Positions 27,049 to 36,627 are shown, counted from the first letter of the stretch. The stretch is DNA of 64,000 bases from an uncultured Bacteroidales bacterium (GCA_902787575.1 CADAGX010000003.1:1-64000); one strand, 5' to 3'. A program made the numbers and translations. The notes: a model not told the origin generated them from the letters alone.

Positions 27049-27309
27049 ATGCAAGAAACACAAGAAACTAAGAGTAAAATGGGAAAGATGAGAGGTGCAA
27101 TCTCTGTAGATACCGAGCGCTGTAAAGGATGCGGCCTGTGTGTGGTCGCCTGCCCTCTGCATTTATTGCACATCGCAGACAAGTCTGTAAATATGAAAGG
27201 CTACTCCTACGTGACGCAAGAGTCGTGGGAAGCATGTAACGGCTGCACATCGTGCGCCATTGTGTGTCCCGACGGCTGCATCAGCGTGTATCGTACCCGA
27301 GAAGCATAA
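27049..27309 (+). CDS. 2-oxoacid:ferredoxin oxidoreductase, delta (ferredoxin) subunit
   Basis: About 86 residues with two 4Fe-4S motifs, CKGCGLCVVACP and CNGCTSCAIVCP. It passes electrons from the TPP-containing catalytic subunits to ferredoxin. The ATG at 27049 follows the TPR gene stop directly; a second ATG at 27079 (MGKMRG) is an equally plausible start. It is the first catalytic-complex gene in the operon. Confidence 0.9.
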   Translation: MQETQETKSKMGKMRGAISVDTERCKGCGLCVVACPLHLLHIADKSVNMKGYSYVTQESWEACNGCTSCAIVCPDGCISVYRTREA

Positions 27310-27319
27310 CGGAAAAGAA

Positions 27320-28399
27320 ATGGAAGAACAAGAAATACGTCTACTTAAGGGGAACGAGGCCATCGCACTGGCAGCTATTCGCTGCGGATGCGATGGTTAT
27401 TTCGGTTATCCCATCACGCCACAAAGCGAGATACTCGAGACGCTGGCACTCGAAAAGCCGTGGGAAACCACCGGCATGGTGGTAGTACAGGCAGAAAGCG
27501 AGCTGGCTAGCATTAACATGGTATATGGCGGAGGCGCCACAGGCAAGCGTGTAATGACGTCCTCCAGCAGTCCGGGCGTGGCACTCATGCAGGAAGGAAT
27601 TACATACATGGCTGGTGCAGAGATTCCCGGTGTCATCGTAAATGTGCAACGCGGCGGCCCGGGTTTGGGCACAATACAGGCCAGCCAGGGAGATTACTTC
27701 CAATGTACGCGTGGAGGCGGCAACGGGGACTATTACGTCTTTGTGCTGGCGCCAGCCAGTGCACAGGAGATGGCAGACTTTATGGACTGGGCTTTCACTT
27801 TAGCTTTCCGCTATCGTATGCCCGCCATCATACTTTCTGACGGCGTCATCGGGCAAATGATGGAGAAAGTAGTCCTTCCGCTGTTCAAACCCCGGCGCAC
27901 CGACGAGGAGATTGCACGCGAGTGCCCATGGGCTGCTACAGGTCGCAAGAACCGCCGCAACAACATCCTCACGTCGCTGAGTCTAGACCCGCAATGGATG
28001 GAGAATCACAACCTTCATCTACAAGAGAAATATCGGAAGATTCGCGAGTGCGAAGTTCGATACGAGGAGACACTGACCGAGGACGCTGAGCATCTTATCG
28101 TGGCATTCGGCAGTGCGGCCCGCATTGCGGAGAACGCCATCGAGACGTGCCGCGAGCGTGACATTCGCGTTGGCATGCTGCGACCGCTGACACTTTGGCC
28201 CTTCCCCACCGATGCCATCCGCCAGTACTCAGAGAAAGTGAAGAGCATACTATGCATCGAAATAAACGCCGGACAGATGGTCGAGGACATCCGCCTCAGC
28301 GTAGAAGGCCGCTGCCCAGTAAACCACTACGGGCGCATGGGAGGCATGGTCCCCACGCCCGAAGAATTGGTACAGGTCATCACAAAATATTGTTCGTAG
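27320..28399 (+). CDS. 2-oxoacid:ferredoxin oxidoreductase, alpha subunit (VorB/KorA type)
   Basis: A 359-residue alpha subunit, opening MEEQEIRLLKGNEAIALAA with the PITPQSE motif typical of these subunits. It forms the substrate-facing pyrimidine-binding half of a TPP enzyme that oxidatively decarboxylates 2-oxoacids to acyl-CoA with reduction of ferredoxin. In Bacteroidota this gene is usually annotated as VorB (branched-chain 2-oxoacids); 2-oxoglutarate is the alternative. The upstream extension of the frame was rejected because it overlaps the delta gene. It starts 10 bases after that gene. Confidence 0.92.
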   Translation: MEEQEIRLLKGNEAIALAAIRCGCDGYFGYPITPQSEILETLALEKPWETTGMVVVQAESELASINMVYGGGATGKRVMTSSSSPGVALMQEGITYMAGAEIPGVIVNVQRGGPGLGTIQASQGDYFQCTRGGGNGDYYVFVLAPASAQEMADFMDWAFTLAFRYRMPAIILSDGVIGQMMEKVVLPLFKPRRTDEEIARECPWAATGRKNRRNNILTSLSLDPQWMENHNLHLQEKYRKIRECEVRYEETLTEDAEHLIVAFGSAARIAENAIETCRERDIRVGMLRPLTLWPFPTDAIRQYSEKVKSILCIEINAGQMVEDIRLSVEGRCPVNHYGRMGGMVPTPEELVQVITKYCS

Positions 28400-28433
28400 A
28401 GAATCATCGTATTATTACACCTTCCGAAAAGAT

Positions 28434-28670
28434 ATGAGCAACCGCGAAGAACTTACACTCGAAGAGCAGGTGGAGCAGATACGCCGCAAGCGTTCGCCGC
28501 GCGACTACACGAAACTGCGAAAGGTGCTCAACGCCGCCTTCATGCTACTGGCCGCCGTCGGACTTGTCTGGTACTACACCTCCGACAGCAACCGCCTGTG
28601 GGCTTTGGGCGTAGTGGCTCTGGGCATGCTGCTGAAGGTGATAGAATTCTTCATCCGCTTCATGGGATGA
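28434..28670 (+). CDS. Small two-helix membrane protein in the oxidoreductase operon
   Basis: A 78-residue protein: a charged N-terminal helix (about 1-30) followed by two membrane segments (about 31-47 and 54-76). It lies between the alpha and beta subunit genes with gaps of 34 and 25 bases. I know of no function; its position suggests a role in anchoring or assembly of the complex, which is inference. Confidence 0.75.
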   Translation: MSNREELTLEEQVEQIRRKRSPRDYTKLRKVLNAAFMLLAAVGLVWYYTSDSNRLWALGVVALGMLLKVIEFFIRFMG

Positions 28671-28695
28671 AATAACACAGGAAAGAATCAGTAAA

Positions 28696-29463
28696 ATGAC
28701 ACGCGAAGAATTTATAAAGACAGCACCCCTCGTCTATAAGAAGCCCACGCTTCTGAACGACACGCCCATGCATTACTGCCCGGGCTGCAGTCACGGCGTT
28801 GTGCACAAGCTCATTGCCGAGATAATCGAGGAGATGGGACTGACGGAACGCGCCATCGGCATCAGTCCGGTGGGCTGCGCCGTTTTTGCATACAACTACA
28901 TAGATATCGACTGGATTGAGGCCGCTCACGGCCGTGCGCCAGCCGTAGCCTGCGCAGCCAAGCGCCTCCACCCCGACCACTTGGTTTTCACCTATCAGGG
29001 CGATGGCGACCTGGCTTGCATCGGTACGGCTGAGACTATCCATACGCTGAACCGCGGCGACGACATTGCAGTCATCTTCATTAACAACGCCATCTACGGA
29101 ATGACTGGCGGTCAGATGGCGCCCACCACACTGATGGGCATGAAAACTTCCACCTGCCCTTATGGCCGGCAAGCCGACCTGCACGGATTTCCACTCAAGC
29201 TAACGGAAATCGTAGCACAACTCGAAGGTACATGCTACGTGACGCGCCAATCGGTTCACAACGTGTCAGCCATCAACAAGACGAAGCGTGCCATCCGCAA
29301 GGCGTTCCAGAATAGCATGGAACATCGAGGCGCCTCGTTGGTAGAGGTCGTCAGCACGTGCAGCAGCGGTTGGAAGACGACTCCCGTCGAAGCAAACCAA
29401 TGGATGGAGGAGCACATGTTCCCATTCTATCCACTTGGCGACCTGAAAGACAACACGAAGTAA
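28696..29463 (+). CDS. 2-oxoacid:ferredoxin oxidoreductase, beta subunit (TPP-binding)
   Basis: A 255-residue subunit with the TPP/magnesium motif GDGDLACIGTAE followed by INNAIYGMTGGQMAPTT. The cysteine motif YCPGCSHGVVH near residue 30 is typical of KorB/VorA-type beta subunits and helps bind an iron-sulfur cluster. Together with alpha, gamma and delta it makes a four-subunit oxidoreductase. Confidence 0.94.
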   Translation: MTREEFIKTAPLVYKKPTLLNDTPMHYCPGCSHGVVHKLIAEIIEEMGLTERAIGISPVGCAVFAYNYIDIDWIEAAHGRAPAVACAAKRLHPDHLVFTYQGDGDLACIGTAETIHTLNRGDDIAVIFINNAIYGMTGGQMAPTTLMGMKTSTCPYGRQADLHGFPLKLTEIVAQLEGTCYVTRQSVHNVSAINKTKRAIRKAFQNSMEHRGASLVEVVSTCSSGWKTTPVEANQWMEEHMFPFYPLGDLKDNTK

Positions 29464-29508
29464 GCAAAATCCTCTGCGCCCAATGGGCAAAACAGAAAAA
29501 GACAAGAC

Positions 29509-30060
29509 ATGAAACAAGAAGTCATCATAGCAGGTTTTGGCGGACAGGGCATCCTGTCGATGGGCAAAATCCTTGCATACAGCGCACTCATGGAGGGGCA
29601 CGAAGTCACGTGGATGCCGGCGTACGGTCCCGAACAGCGAGGCGGTACAGCCAATGTGACTGTGATTGTAAGTGACCGCCGCATTTCGAGCCCCATACTT
29701 AGCAGCTTCGACACGGCCATCATCCTCAACCAGCCTTCGCTCGAACGATTCGAGAAGGCCATCCGTCCGGGCGGCACGCTCATCTACGACGAATACGGCA
29801 TTTGCCAGCCACCCACTCGCACCGACATCAACATCTGGCGCATCAACGCAATGGACGCGGCAGCCGAGATGCAGAATCCGAAGGCCTTCAATATGGTGGT
29901 GCTGGGCGGCCTGCTGAAAGTGCAACCCCTCGTCTCGCTCGACAGCGTACGTCGCGCACTCACTAAAACGTTGCCCGAACGGCATCATGCACTGATTCCG
30001 GCCAACATCGAAGCCATAGAGAAAGGAATGCAAATCATCGAAAATCTCCAACGTGCCTGA
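29509..30060 (+). CDS. 2-oxoacid:ferredoxin oxidoreductase, gamma subunit
   Basis: A 183-residue gamma subunit that opens with IIAGFGGQGILSMGKILAYSA, the conserved start of this family, which contributes the CoA-binding domain. It closes the operon delta-alpha-membrane protein-beta-gamma. The next gene may start seven bases before this one ends. Confidence 0.93.
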   Translation: MKQEVIIAGFGGQGILSMGKILAYSALMEGHEVTWMPAYGPEQRGGTANVTVIVSDRRISSPILSSFDTAIILNQPSLERFEKAIRPGGTLIYDEYGICQPPTRTDINIWRINAMDAAAEMQNPKAFNMVVLGGLLKVQPLVSLDSVRRALTKTLPERHHALIPANIEAIEKGMQIIENLQRA

Positions 30061-32308
30061 ACCACGCTCCATACTCGCCTCGTGCCAGCAACGCCTCATG
30101 GCACTGTGCATCATGCTCTGCGTCTGCCTCTCGGCTACGGCGCAAGCCAATCTGCGCATGGCCGACAACTCGAATTCCAACAGCAGGAACAGTCGGGGCT
30201 CCGAGAAGCAGAAACGCGGCGGCGACCGTTTCTCGGCAGAGCGCGACACGACGGAAAAGGATATCCCTATTGGGCAGTTCCAGTGGGTCGTGGAGCCACG
30301 ACTGGGAACAGTGGTCGATGCGGAGAATAACGACACGGTGGTTCACAATTTCCAAAGTTACAATCTGACGGAAGGCTACGACGGACAATACAGTTTCTTG
30401 GGCAACGTGGGCTCTCCACGCCTTAATCGCATTTTCCTGAACCGCGAACCCGCAGAGAACTTCCTTTTCATTCAGCCGCTCAGCTTCTTCCGAGATGGGC
30501 TAAAGAACTTCCGATTCACGAATACGCTGAGCCCCATCACAAATCTCGCCTACCACAAATGCGGAAACAGCGAGAACGGCGAAGACCGCGTGCGAGCCTA
30601 CTTTGCAACCAATATCAATCGCATATCCGGTCTGGGATTCAAACTCGACTATCTCTACGGGCGAGGCTACTACAACAGCTCGGCAAACAGTCAGTTTGGA
30701 GGCACGGTTTACGGGTATTATCGGGGCGAGCGCTACAATTTGCACGCCTACGTGAACATCAACCACCTTTACATGGCCGAAAACGGCGGCATAGAGGACG
30801 ACAGGTACATCGAAGACCCACAAAGTTTCCAGCAGAGATATTCGTCTAAGGACATCCCTGTGAATCTTACCGAAACGTGGAACCGCACACACGAGCAGAA
30901 CTTCTACCTGACACATCGTTACAACGTAGGATTCGAGCGCGAGATAGAAGTGCCCGACTCGCTCAAGCCCAAGATGCCCCAAGACCAAGAATTTCTCATG
31001 CAACTGAAGGACAGCGTGCGGACAGTGCTCGCAGCCGACAGCACGGCACGTGCCCTGGTGCTCGATTCGCTGCGAAATGACTGGCAGAGCCAGCAGATTC
31101 CACCCATGGAGTTCGTGCCAGTGAGCAGTTTCATACATACTTTCGACCTCCGCCGCATGAACCACAACTATCTTTCGCGCGGCACACCCGACGATTTCTA
31201 CACCAATCATTATTATGGCTCGTGGAGCGATGTTCACGACGACACGCGGGCAATGAGCCTTCGCAATACGATAGGCGTGGCGCTGCGCGAGGGATTCAAC
31301 AAATGGGCGCAGATGGGCATTTCGCTTTACGCGTCACACCTGTTGCGCACATACACTCTTCCGCAGGTTACCGACTCTGTGCTTTGGGAAAAGAAGTACA
31401 TCGAAAATGATTTCACTGTGGGCGGAGTGATTAATCGCACGCAGGGAAAACTTATCCACTACAACGTAGACAGCGAACTGTGGCTCGCAGGCGAGAATGT
31501 GGGCGACTTCACTGTAGACGGCGACGCCAATCTCGACCTAAACCTCGGCAAACTCGACACCATGCAAGTGGTGCTGAACGCATACATCCACCATCAGAAA
31601 CCTGGTTTCTACCTGCGTCACTACCACAGCCAAGCCACGTGGTGGGACAATACGAACCTCGATCGCGAACTTCGCACACGCATTATGGGCACACTCTCGC
31701 TGCAGCGCACAAAGACGCGACTCACCGTTGGCGCAGAAAATGTGACCAATTATACCTACTTCGGCATTCAGAATTCGCTCAAGGCGAACGCCGTTGCCAC
31801 CAGCACACTGCCTACCGACTACACCCACGCGGTTGCAGTCCGTCAACACAACGGCAGCATTCAGGTCTTCAGTGCCACGCTGGCGCAGGACTTCAAGTTC
31901 GGTCCCGTGCATTGGGACAGCCAAGCGACTTACCAAAAGTCGTCAGACGAGAAAGTTCTCCCGTTGCCGCAGGTTACGCTCTACACGAATCTCTACCTAT
32001 TGTTCCGCATTGCCCGCGTGCTGCGTGTGCAGATTGGAGGCGACATGCGCTACTTTACATCTTACTACGCGCCGGATTATGCACCCAGCATTGGGCAGTT
32101 CGCCACGCAGGACGCCACGTTTGCACGCATGAAGATAGGGAATTATCCTATCATCAATGTGTATGCCAATTTACACCTGAAGCATTGCCGGCTTTATGCT
32201 TCAGTAAATCATGTGAACGAGGGCAACGGACATTCCTTCTGGGCGCCGCACTATCCCATCAACCCGTTCACCATTCACTTCGGTCTGAGTTGGAATTTCT
32301 TCAACTGA
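30053..32308 (+). CDS. Putative outer membrane porin (Porin_10 type)
   Basis: A large beta-barrel protein (751 residues if the GTG at 30053 is used; 736 from the ATG at 30098). The signal peptide MALCIMLCVCLSATAQ supports export; the longer start adds positive charges before it and overlaps the gamma-subunit gene by eight bases. Repeated amphipathic strands with aromatic ends and the terminal strand (FTIHFGLSWNFFN, ending in Phe-Asn) suggest an outer membrane barrel. Family 'putative porin' of Bacteroidota; substrate unknown. Confidence 0.8.
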   Translation: MPEPRSILASCQQRLMALCIMLCVCLSATAQANLRMADNSNSNSRNSRGSEKQKRGGDRFSAERDTTEKDIPIGQFQWVVEPRLGTVVDAENNDTVVHNFQSYNLTEGYDGQYSFLGNVGSPRLNRIFLNREPAENFLFIQPLSFFRDGLKNFRFTNTLSPITNLAYHKCGNSENGEDRVRAYFATNINRISGLGFKLDYLYGRGYYNSSANSQFGGTVYGYYRGERYNLHAYVNINHLYMAENGGIEDDRYIEDPQSFQQRYSSKDIPVNLTETWNRTHEQNFYLTHRYNVGFEREIEVPDSLKPKMPQDQEFLMQLKDSVRTVLAADSTARALVLDSLRNDWQSQQIPPMEFVPVSSFIHTFDLRRMNHNYLSRGTPDDFYTNHYYGSWSDVHDDTRAMSLRNTIGVALREGFNKWAQMGISLYASHLLRTYTLPQVTDSVLWEKKYIENDFTVGGVINRTQGKLIHYNVDSELWLAGENVGDFTVDGDANLDLNLGKLDTMQVVLNAYIHHQKPGFYLRHYHSQATWWDNTNLDRELRTRIMGTLSLQRTKTRLTVGAENVTNYTYFGIQNSLKANAVATSTLPTDYTHAVAVRQHNGSIQVFSATLAQDFKFGPVHWDSQATYQKSSDEKVLPLPQVTLYTNLYLLFRIARVLRVQIGGDMRYFTSYYAPDYAPSIGQFATQDATFARMKIGNYPIINVYANLHLKHCRLYASVNHVNEGNGHSFWAPHYPINPFTIHFGLSWNFFN

Positions 32309-32322
32309 CGAAGCAGCGAAAA

Positions 32323-32402
32323 AACGACACGCAGAAAACCTTAAAACGACACGTCATAAATCTTAAAACCACATGCAGAAAATATTTTTCCACACGTCAA
32401 CC
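32323..32402. repeat. Palindrome array F, eroded, across a start codon (4 units)
   Basis: Half-conserved units with cores CGACACGC, CGACACGT, CCACATGC and CCACACGT begin at 32323, 32345, 32367 and 32389, again exactly 22 bases apart; spacers are A/T-rich and alike (ACCTTAAA, ATCTTAAA). The ATG of the next gene lies inside the third unit and the fourth lies in its signal peptide region. Confidence 0.7.
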
Positions 32403-35400
32403 GCCATACTCCTGCTCTTGCTTTCGCTGCCAGCCAAGGCACAGACTTTCGACCCGCAGAGCGACACGTGGGTTTGCGTAGATGAACTTGGCCGCAACGT
32501 GGCGTCGAGCGACGACGGAGCAACCTGCGAAATCGACGAGAAGGCGCTCGTTGGCATGTTCTACTACGTGTGGCACGGCCAACACGGCACGGAGACAAAA
32601 GACATCACACGCCTGCTTGAGGCCAATCCCGAGAATCCCGCCTTCGGCGAATGGCAGACGTTTCACTGGGGAGGAAAGCCTGCACTGGGTTATTACACAG
32701 GCGGAACGGCGTTCATCGTAGCGCGGCACATGCAAATGCTGGTGGACGCAGGCATCGATTTCTACTTCTTCGATGTCACAAACGCCTACACGTATGTCGA
32801 AAACGTCAAGGTGGTAATGAAGGAAATAGACCGCCGCACCGCACTCGGCCTCAGGTCGCCCAAACTAGCCTTCATGACGCACTCGTCGTCGGCAACCACC
32901 GTAACGAATCTCTACAATAGCTTCTACAAAAATTCCGCCTACGACAAGTATTGGTTCCTATGGGAAGGAAAACCGCTGATGCTCGTGGAAAACGGCACGG
33001 AGGCCAACCTTTCCGACGATGTGAAGGCTCGTTTCACCTTCCGCTACAGCTGGGCATGGGATACGGGAGAGAAGAAATGGTCGTGGTTGGCCTATTATCC
33101 TCAGAAGCCTGGCACGTTGAACGGAACGCCCGAACAGGTGTCGGTGAGCACTGCCATGCATCCTTCCTCCAAAATCGGCAAGAGCTATCACGGCGGCAAG
33201 CAGCCCGCATACGACAAATACGGGCTCTGCAAGGAGACGCCCGAAGGTCTCTTCTTTGCCGAGCAGTGGCAGCAGGCACACAAACTACACCCGCCCGTGG
33301 TGATGATAACGCAGTGGAACGAATGGATGGCACAGCGTTTCCCCATCGAGAGCACGTCGCAGTTCTCGCTCGTGCGCCCGGGAGCTACAGCCAAGATAGG
33401 CGAAAGCTACTTTGTCGACGTGTACAATCAGGAATTCAACCGCGACATAGAGCCCAGCAGCGAGCCACTCATCCGCGACAATTACTATCTGCAGATGGTT
33501 TCCAACGTGCGGAAATATCGCGGTGTGCGGCCCATACCTGTGCCCACAGAAGCCGTTAGCATCCAGTCCGACGGCTCGTTCTCGCAGTGGGAGGCTGTCA
33601 CACAGACATTTCTCGACGAACCCGGCGACGCATACTACACGTCAACCACCGCACAGTCGAGCTACGAGCGTCTGCGGAAGCCCAACGATTTCGTCACGCT
33701 CAAGGTCACCAAGGATGCTGACAGCCTCTACTTCTACGTTGCCACGCAGGCAAATATTTCCGCGCTGGCTACGAACAACAAGAAAGTGCGCTGGATGACA
33801 CTCTACATCAACCGCGACCTCGACTACTCCAACGGCTGGTACGGCTACGACCTCATGGTGAGCAACGACGGCGAGCAGCTGAAAATCTACCAATACGCTG
33901 ACGCATGGACCGAGTTGGGCGCTGTCTGCCACAAAGTGGAAGGCCGCGAGATGATGCTCAGCCTGAACCGCAAACAAATTGGCATGCAGGCAGACACGGA
34001 TTTCGACTTCAAATGGATAGACGACATCGAGCGGACCTCCACAGACGTGCTGGACTTTATCTCAAAAGGAGACGTCGCACCCAACGGTCGCTTCAATTAC
34101 CGCTACAAGGGCTCACGGCTCGTAACCCAGAAATTGGACGGAGTTTATTTTCTGCAGAGCGCCTTTTCGCCTTGGCAAGACGCAACGGTGAAATCGCTGT
34201 GTGCCGCAGACGGCCAACTCACGTGGGGAACGCAGGAAGAGACACTCTCCTTCCTGTGGCGACTCACGTCGAACGCCAATGGAACGTACAGCGCTCAGAA
34301 CATTGCCACACGCACGTTCATCGGTCCCCTGCAGCAGCCAGCACTCAACGGAGACGGTTGCGGCTCGGCTGTGACCTTGAGTTCCGTGCCTTCCGAACTG
34401 AACTTTGAGATGGCGCCAAACGGCGCCTTTTTCATTCACGAAGGTGGCATCTGCACAGCGCACGGCAAGGCCAACCAGAGTCTGCACGTAAACGGGCACA
34501 ATACAAGTGCCGGCAGTGCACCGCAGCCCGCGGGCGTGACAGCCTGGCTCGATGACGTCTTGGGACTCTCCACGTGGATTCTCTCCGATGCGCAGCACCT
34601 TTCTTACCGTGCCAAGCTCGACAGCCTGCTCGATGCCTTCCCGCGCGACTACTTTCCACAGGGCGAAACATTCGGTTCTTACCTTCCCGAGTACGTTGCG
34701 GCCTTTCAACAAGCTCGCGACAACGCTTCGCAAATGCTTGAAACAGAGAGCGACATTTTCGCGGACACACTTCTAGGCGCTCTTACCGCACTGCAAGACG
34801 CCATCTACCGCGTGCAGACGCTGGGCTACGTGCCGATGCCCGACGGCTACTACTACATCACAAATGCGGCGCTGTGGGACGACTTCACCACCAAGGCACT
34901 CTGTGCCAGCACAAACTACATGAACTGCAACGATTTCGTCAAGGGCAAACTCTCTGCCACCACACCTCAGCCGCTGTGCATCTTCCGCCTGCAATTCGAG
35001 GCCGACACGCAGTCTTACTCGCTCTTCAGCCCCTCACTGAACCGATACGCAGGTCGTTGGTCGAGTTCCCAGCTGTCGATGGTGGCAGAAAAAAGTCTCG
35101 CACGGCTCAAACTGGAGCCAGCCGAGGAAGGAAACGTACGCATGTTCCTCGCCACCGAGACGAACCAGAAATGTTTCTACCCGAAGTATCGGACCACCAA
35201 CACGTACACAACCACTGGCAAGACCTATCGCATCTATGGTGCCGAACCCCAGCCCAACGGACTCTCGCTGTGGAAATTCATCCCCACACAGGCGCCCGAG
35301 GAAAATCCATACGTGCAGAACGACACGCTGAACCGCCTTTTTCTGCTCTGCGACGCCAACCCCGAGCGCAAATACCCCAGCACGACCGAGGGCGGCGAGT

Positions 35401-35690
35401 ATGCGACGGAACTTGTCTCGCAGTTTCGCGTCATCCGTGCTGAGGCAGAGTCAGCCATGAACACACTTTCGGGCAACTACACAGCACACCTCGCAGCGCT
35501 GCAGGCCGCCATCGATGCCCTCGAAGGTCATACACAGATTGGCTGCGTCCGCATTTCGCAAGCCCAAACGCCAAATGTCCTATTCGACACAGCGGGCCGC
35601 AAGTTCAGCAAAGAGCACAAGACGAAACTGCCCCGCGGTGTCTATCTGCACCACGGGCAAGGAAAAACCAAAAAGGTAGTAAACGATTAA
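32373..35690 (+). CDS. Secreted GH71/99-like multidomain protein
   Basis: A 1105-residue exported protein with a signal peptide (about 1-20, ending AKAQ). The N-terminal ~370 residues resemble the glycoside hydrolase 71/99-like group seen in Bacteroidota (LVGMFYYVWHGQHG, VDAGIDFYFFDVTN, ITQWNEWMAQRFP). A CBM9-like sugar-binding module (about 390-560) and ricin-like repeats (about 575-715 and 820-965) follow. GH99 enzymes act on alpha-mannosides, so a mannan or glycan target is possible but unproven. Its stop shares the TTAA at 35687-35690 with the convergent gene. Confidence 0.75.
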   Translation: MQKIFFHTSTAILLLLLSLPAKAQTFDPQSDTWVCVDELGRNVASSDDGATCEIDEKALVGMFYYVWHGQHGTETKDITRLLEANPENPAFGEWQTFHWGGKPALGYYTGGTAFIVARHMQMLVDAGIDFYFFDVTNAYTYVENVKVVMKEIDRRTALGLRSPKLAFMTHSSSATTVTNLYNSFYKNSAYDKYWFLWEGKPLMLVENGTEANLSDDVKARFTFRYSWAWDTGEKKWSWLAYYPQKPGTLNGTPEQVSVSTAMHPSSKIGKSYHGGKQPAYDKYGLCKETPEGLFFAEQWQQAHKLHPPVVMITQWNEWMAQRFPIESTSQFSLVRPGATAKIGESYFVDVYNQEFNRDIEPSSEPLIRDNYYLQMVSNVRKYRGVRPIPVPTEAVSIQSDGSFSQWEAVTQTFLDEPGDAYYTSTTAQSSYERLRKPNDFVTLKVTKDADSLYFYVATQANISALATNNKKVRWMTLYINRDLDYSNGWYGYDLMVSNDGEQLKIYQYADAWTELGAVCHKVEGREMMLSLNRKQIGMQADTDFDFKWIDDIERTSTDVLDFISKGDVAPNGRFNYRYKGSRLVTQKLDGVYFLQSAFSPWQDATVKSLCAADGQLTWGTQEETLSFLWRLTSNANGTYSAQNIATRTFIGPLQQPALNGDGCGSAVTLSSVPSELNFEMAPNGAFFIHEGGICTAHGKANQSLHVNGHNTSAGSAPQPAGVTAWLDDVLGLSTWILSDAQHLSYRAKLDSLLDAFPRDYFPQGETFGSYLPEYVAAFQQARDNASQMLETESDIFADTLLGALTALQDAIYRVQTLGYVPMPDGYYYITNAALWDDFTTKALCASTNYMNCNDFVKGKLSATTPQPLCIFRLQFEADTQSYSLFSPSLNRYAGRWSSSQLSMVAEKSLARLKLEPAEEGNVRMFLATETNQKCFYPKYRTTNTYTTTGKTYRIYGAEPQPNGLSLWKFIPTQAPEENPYVQNDTLNRLFLLCDANPERKYPSTTEGGEYATELVSQFRVIRAEAESAMNTLSGNYTAHLAALQAAIDALEGHTQIGCVRISQAQTPNVLFDTAGRKFSKEHKTKLPRGVYLHHGQGKTKKVVND

Positions 35691-36505
35691 AGTACGTTTG
35701 CCTCAGCCACAGCTGCCGCAGCCGCTTCGCGCTCGGCCTTAGCTTTCAGCGCGCCCCACAGCAGGCAGCGACAGAAGTTGCATATCACACAGACGGTGAG
35801 GACCACCACCATGCAGAGCACGTAGGCCAGCGCCAGCAAGGCGGGGTAAAGCATCGGCAGGTGCACCGTGTCACCAGCCAGCCGCGCCACCGAGGCTTCG
35901 CCAGAAACGAAGGCCAGCACCAGCAGAGGTAAGGCGCCAATCAGCACGGCTAAACCCGCCACCAAAAGTATCACCAGGTCGTAAGCAAACAGCATGCCCC
36001 AGTGACGCCAGCCCGACGCGTAACTTTTCAGGCACCACACCAAGGGTTGCGAAGTATAAGAGATGTTCATCAGACAAACATCGAGCGGCACCAGCAGCAC
36101 CAGCAGCACGCACGCGACACCCAAGCCGTAGAGCCGGTTCACGCCAAACACGTCAGGCAGCACAAGTGCGGCACCCATCAGCGCAGCCACTAGCAGGAGG
36201 AGGAAGAACGACAGCACATTGCGCTTCGTCCGACACAGAATTTCCCTCTTCATGGCCTTCCGATCCGCCACCGGCACAGCCCCTTCGTCTGCCCACCGCT
36301 TCAACACTGCGTCTGTCTGACCTGCCAGAAACACACCGCCGACAGGCGGCAGCACCAGAGTCAGCAGTGCCGACGGCCAGAGATAACGAGCCATCTGTTC
36401 TATATGATTCATGGCCACGCGCCATCCCTCGGCCAACGCTGCCACATACGAACGTTCCGCCACCACAGCGGGAGCCGCTTTCTGCATTTCCGATTCCATA
36501 TTCAT
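35687..36505 (-). CDS. Multi-pass membrane protein of unknown function
   Basis: A 272-residue protein starting MNMESEMQ. It has a cytoplasmic N-terminus and about five to six hydrophobic segments (around 45-65, 105-130, 135-160, 190-220 and 235-260) and ends in an Ala/Glu-rich tail. The more upstream ATG was rejected because it lies at or above the promoter box at 36531-36538. I do not recognise the family. It is convergent with the GH71/99-like gene and divergent from the oxidoreductase. Confidence 0.75.
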   Translation of the reverse strand: MNMESEMQKAAPAVVAERSYVAALAEGWRVAMNHIEQMARYLWPSALLTLVLPPVGGVFLAGQTDAVLKRWADEGAVPVADRKAMKREILCRTKRNVLSFFLLLLVAALMGAALVLPDVFGVNRLYGLGVACVLLVLLVPLDVCLMNISYTSQPLVWCLKSYASGWRHWGMLFAYDLVILLVAGLAVLIGALPLLVLAFVSGEASVARLAGDTVHLPMLYPALLALAYVLCMVVVLTVCVICNFCRCLLWGALKAKAEREAAAAAVAEANVL

Positions 36506-36530
36506 CTTCCTGTCTGCGTTTACTTTCTTG

Positions 36531-36538
36531 CAAAGGTA
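36531..36538 (-). promoter_or_regulatory. Promoter box of the membrane protein gene
   Basis: TACCTTTG on the minus strand (36538-36531), 25 bases before the chosen ATG at 36505. Confidence 0.6.
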
Positions 36539-36603
36539 CGTCATTTTTTCCACTGAGCATACGTTTCTTCACTTTTTTATGCCTCAAATTGCGCGGTAAT
36601 TCG

Positions 36604-36611
36604 TAACTTTG
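36604..36611 (+). promoter_or_regulatory. Promoter box of the Gfo/Idh/MocA gene
   Basis: TAACTTTG at 36604-36611, 16 bases before the ATG at 36628. The spacing puts the transcript start just upstream and supports ATG 36628 over the GTG at 36622. Confidence 0.65.
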
Positions 36612-36627
36612 CAGAAAATTCGTGTTT

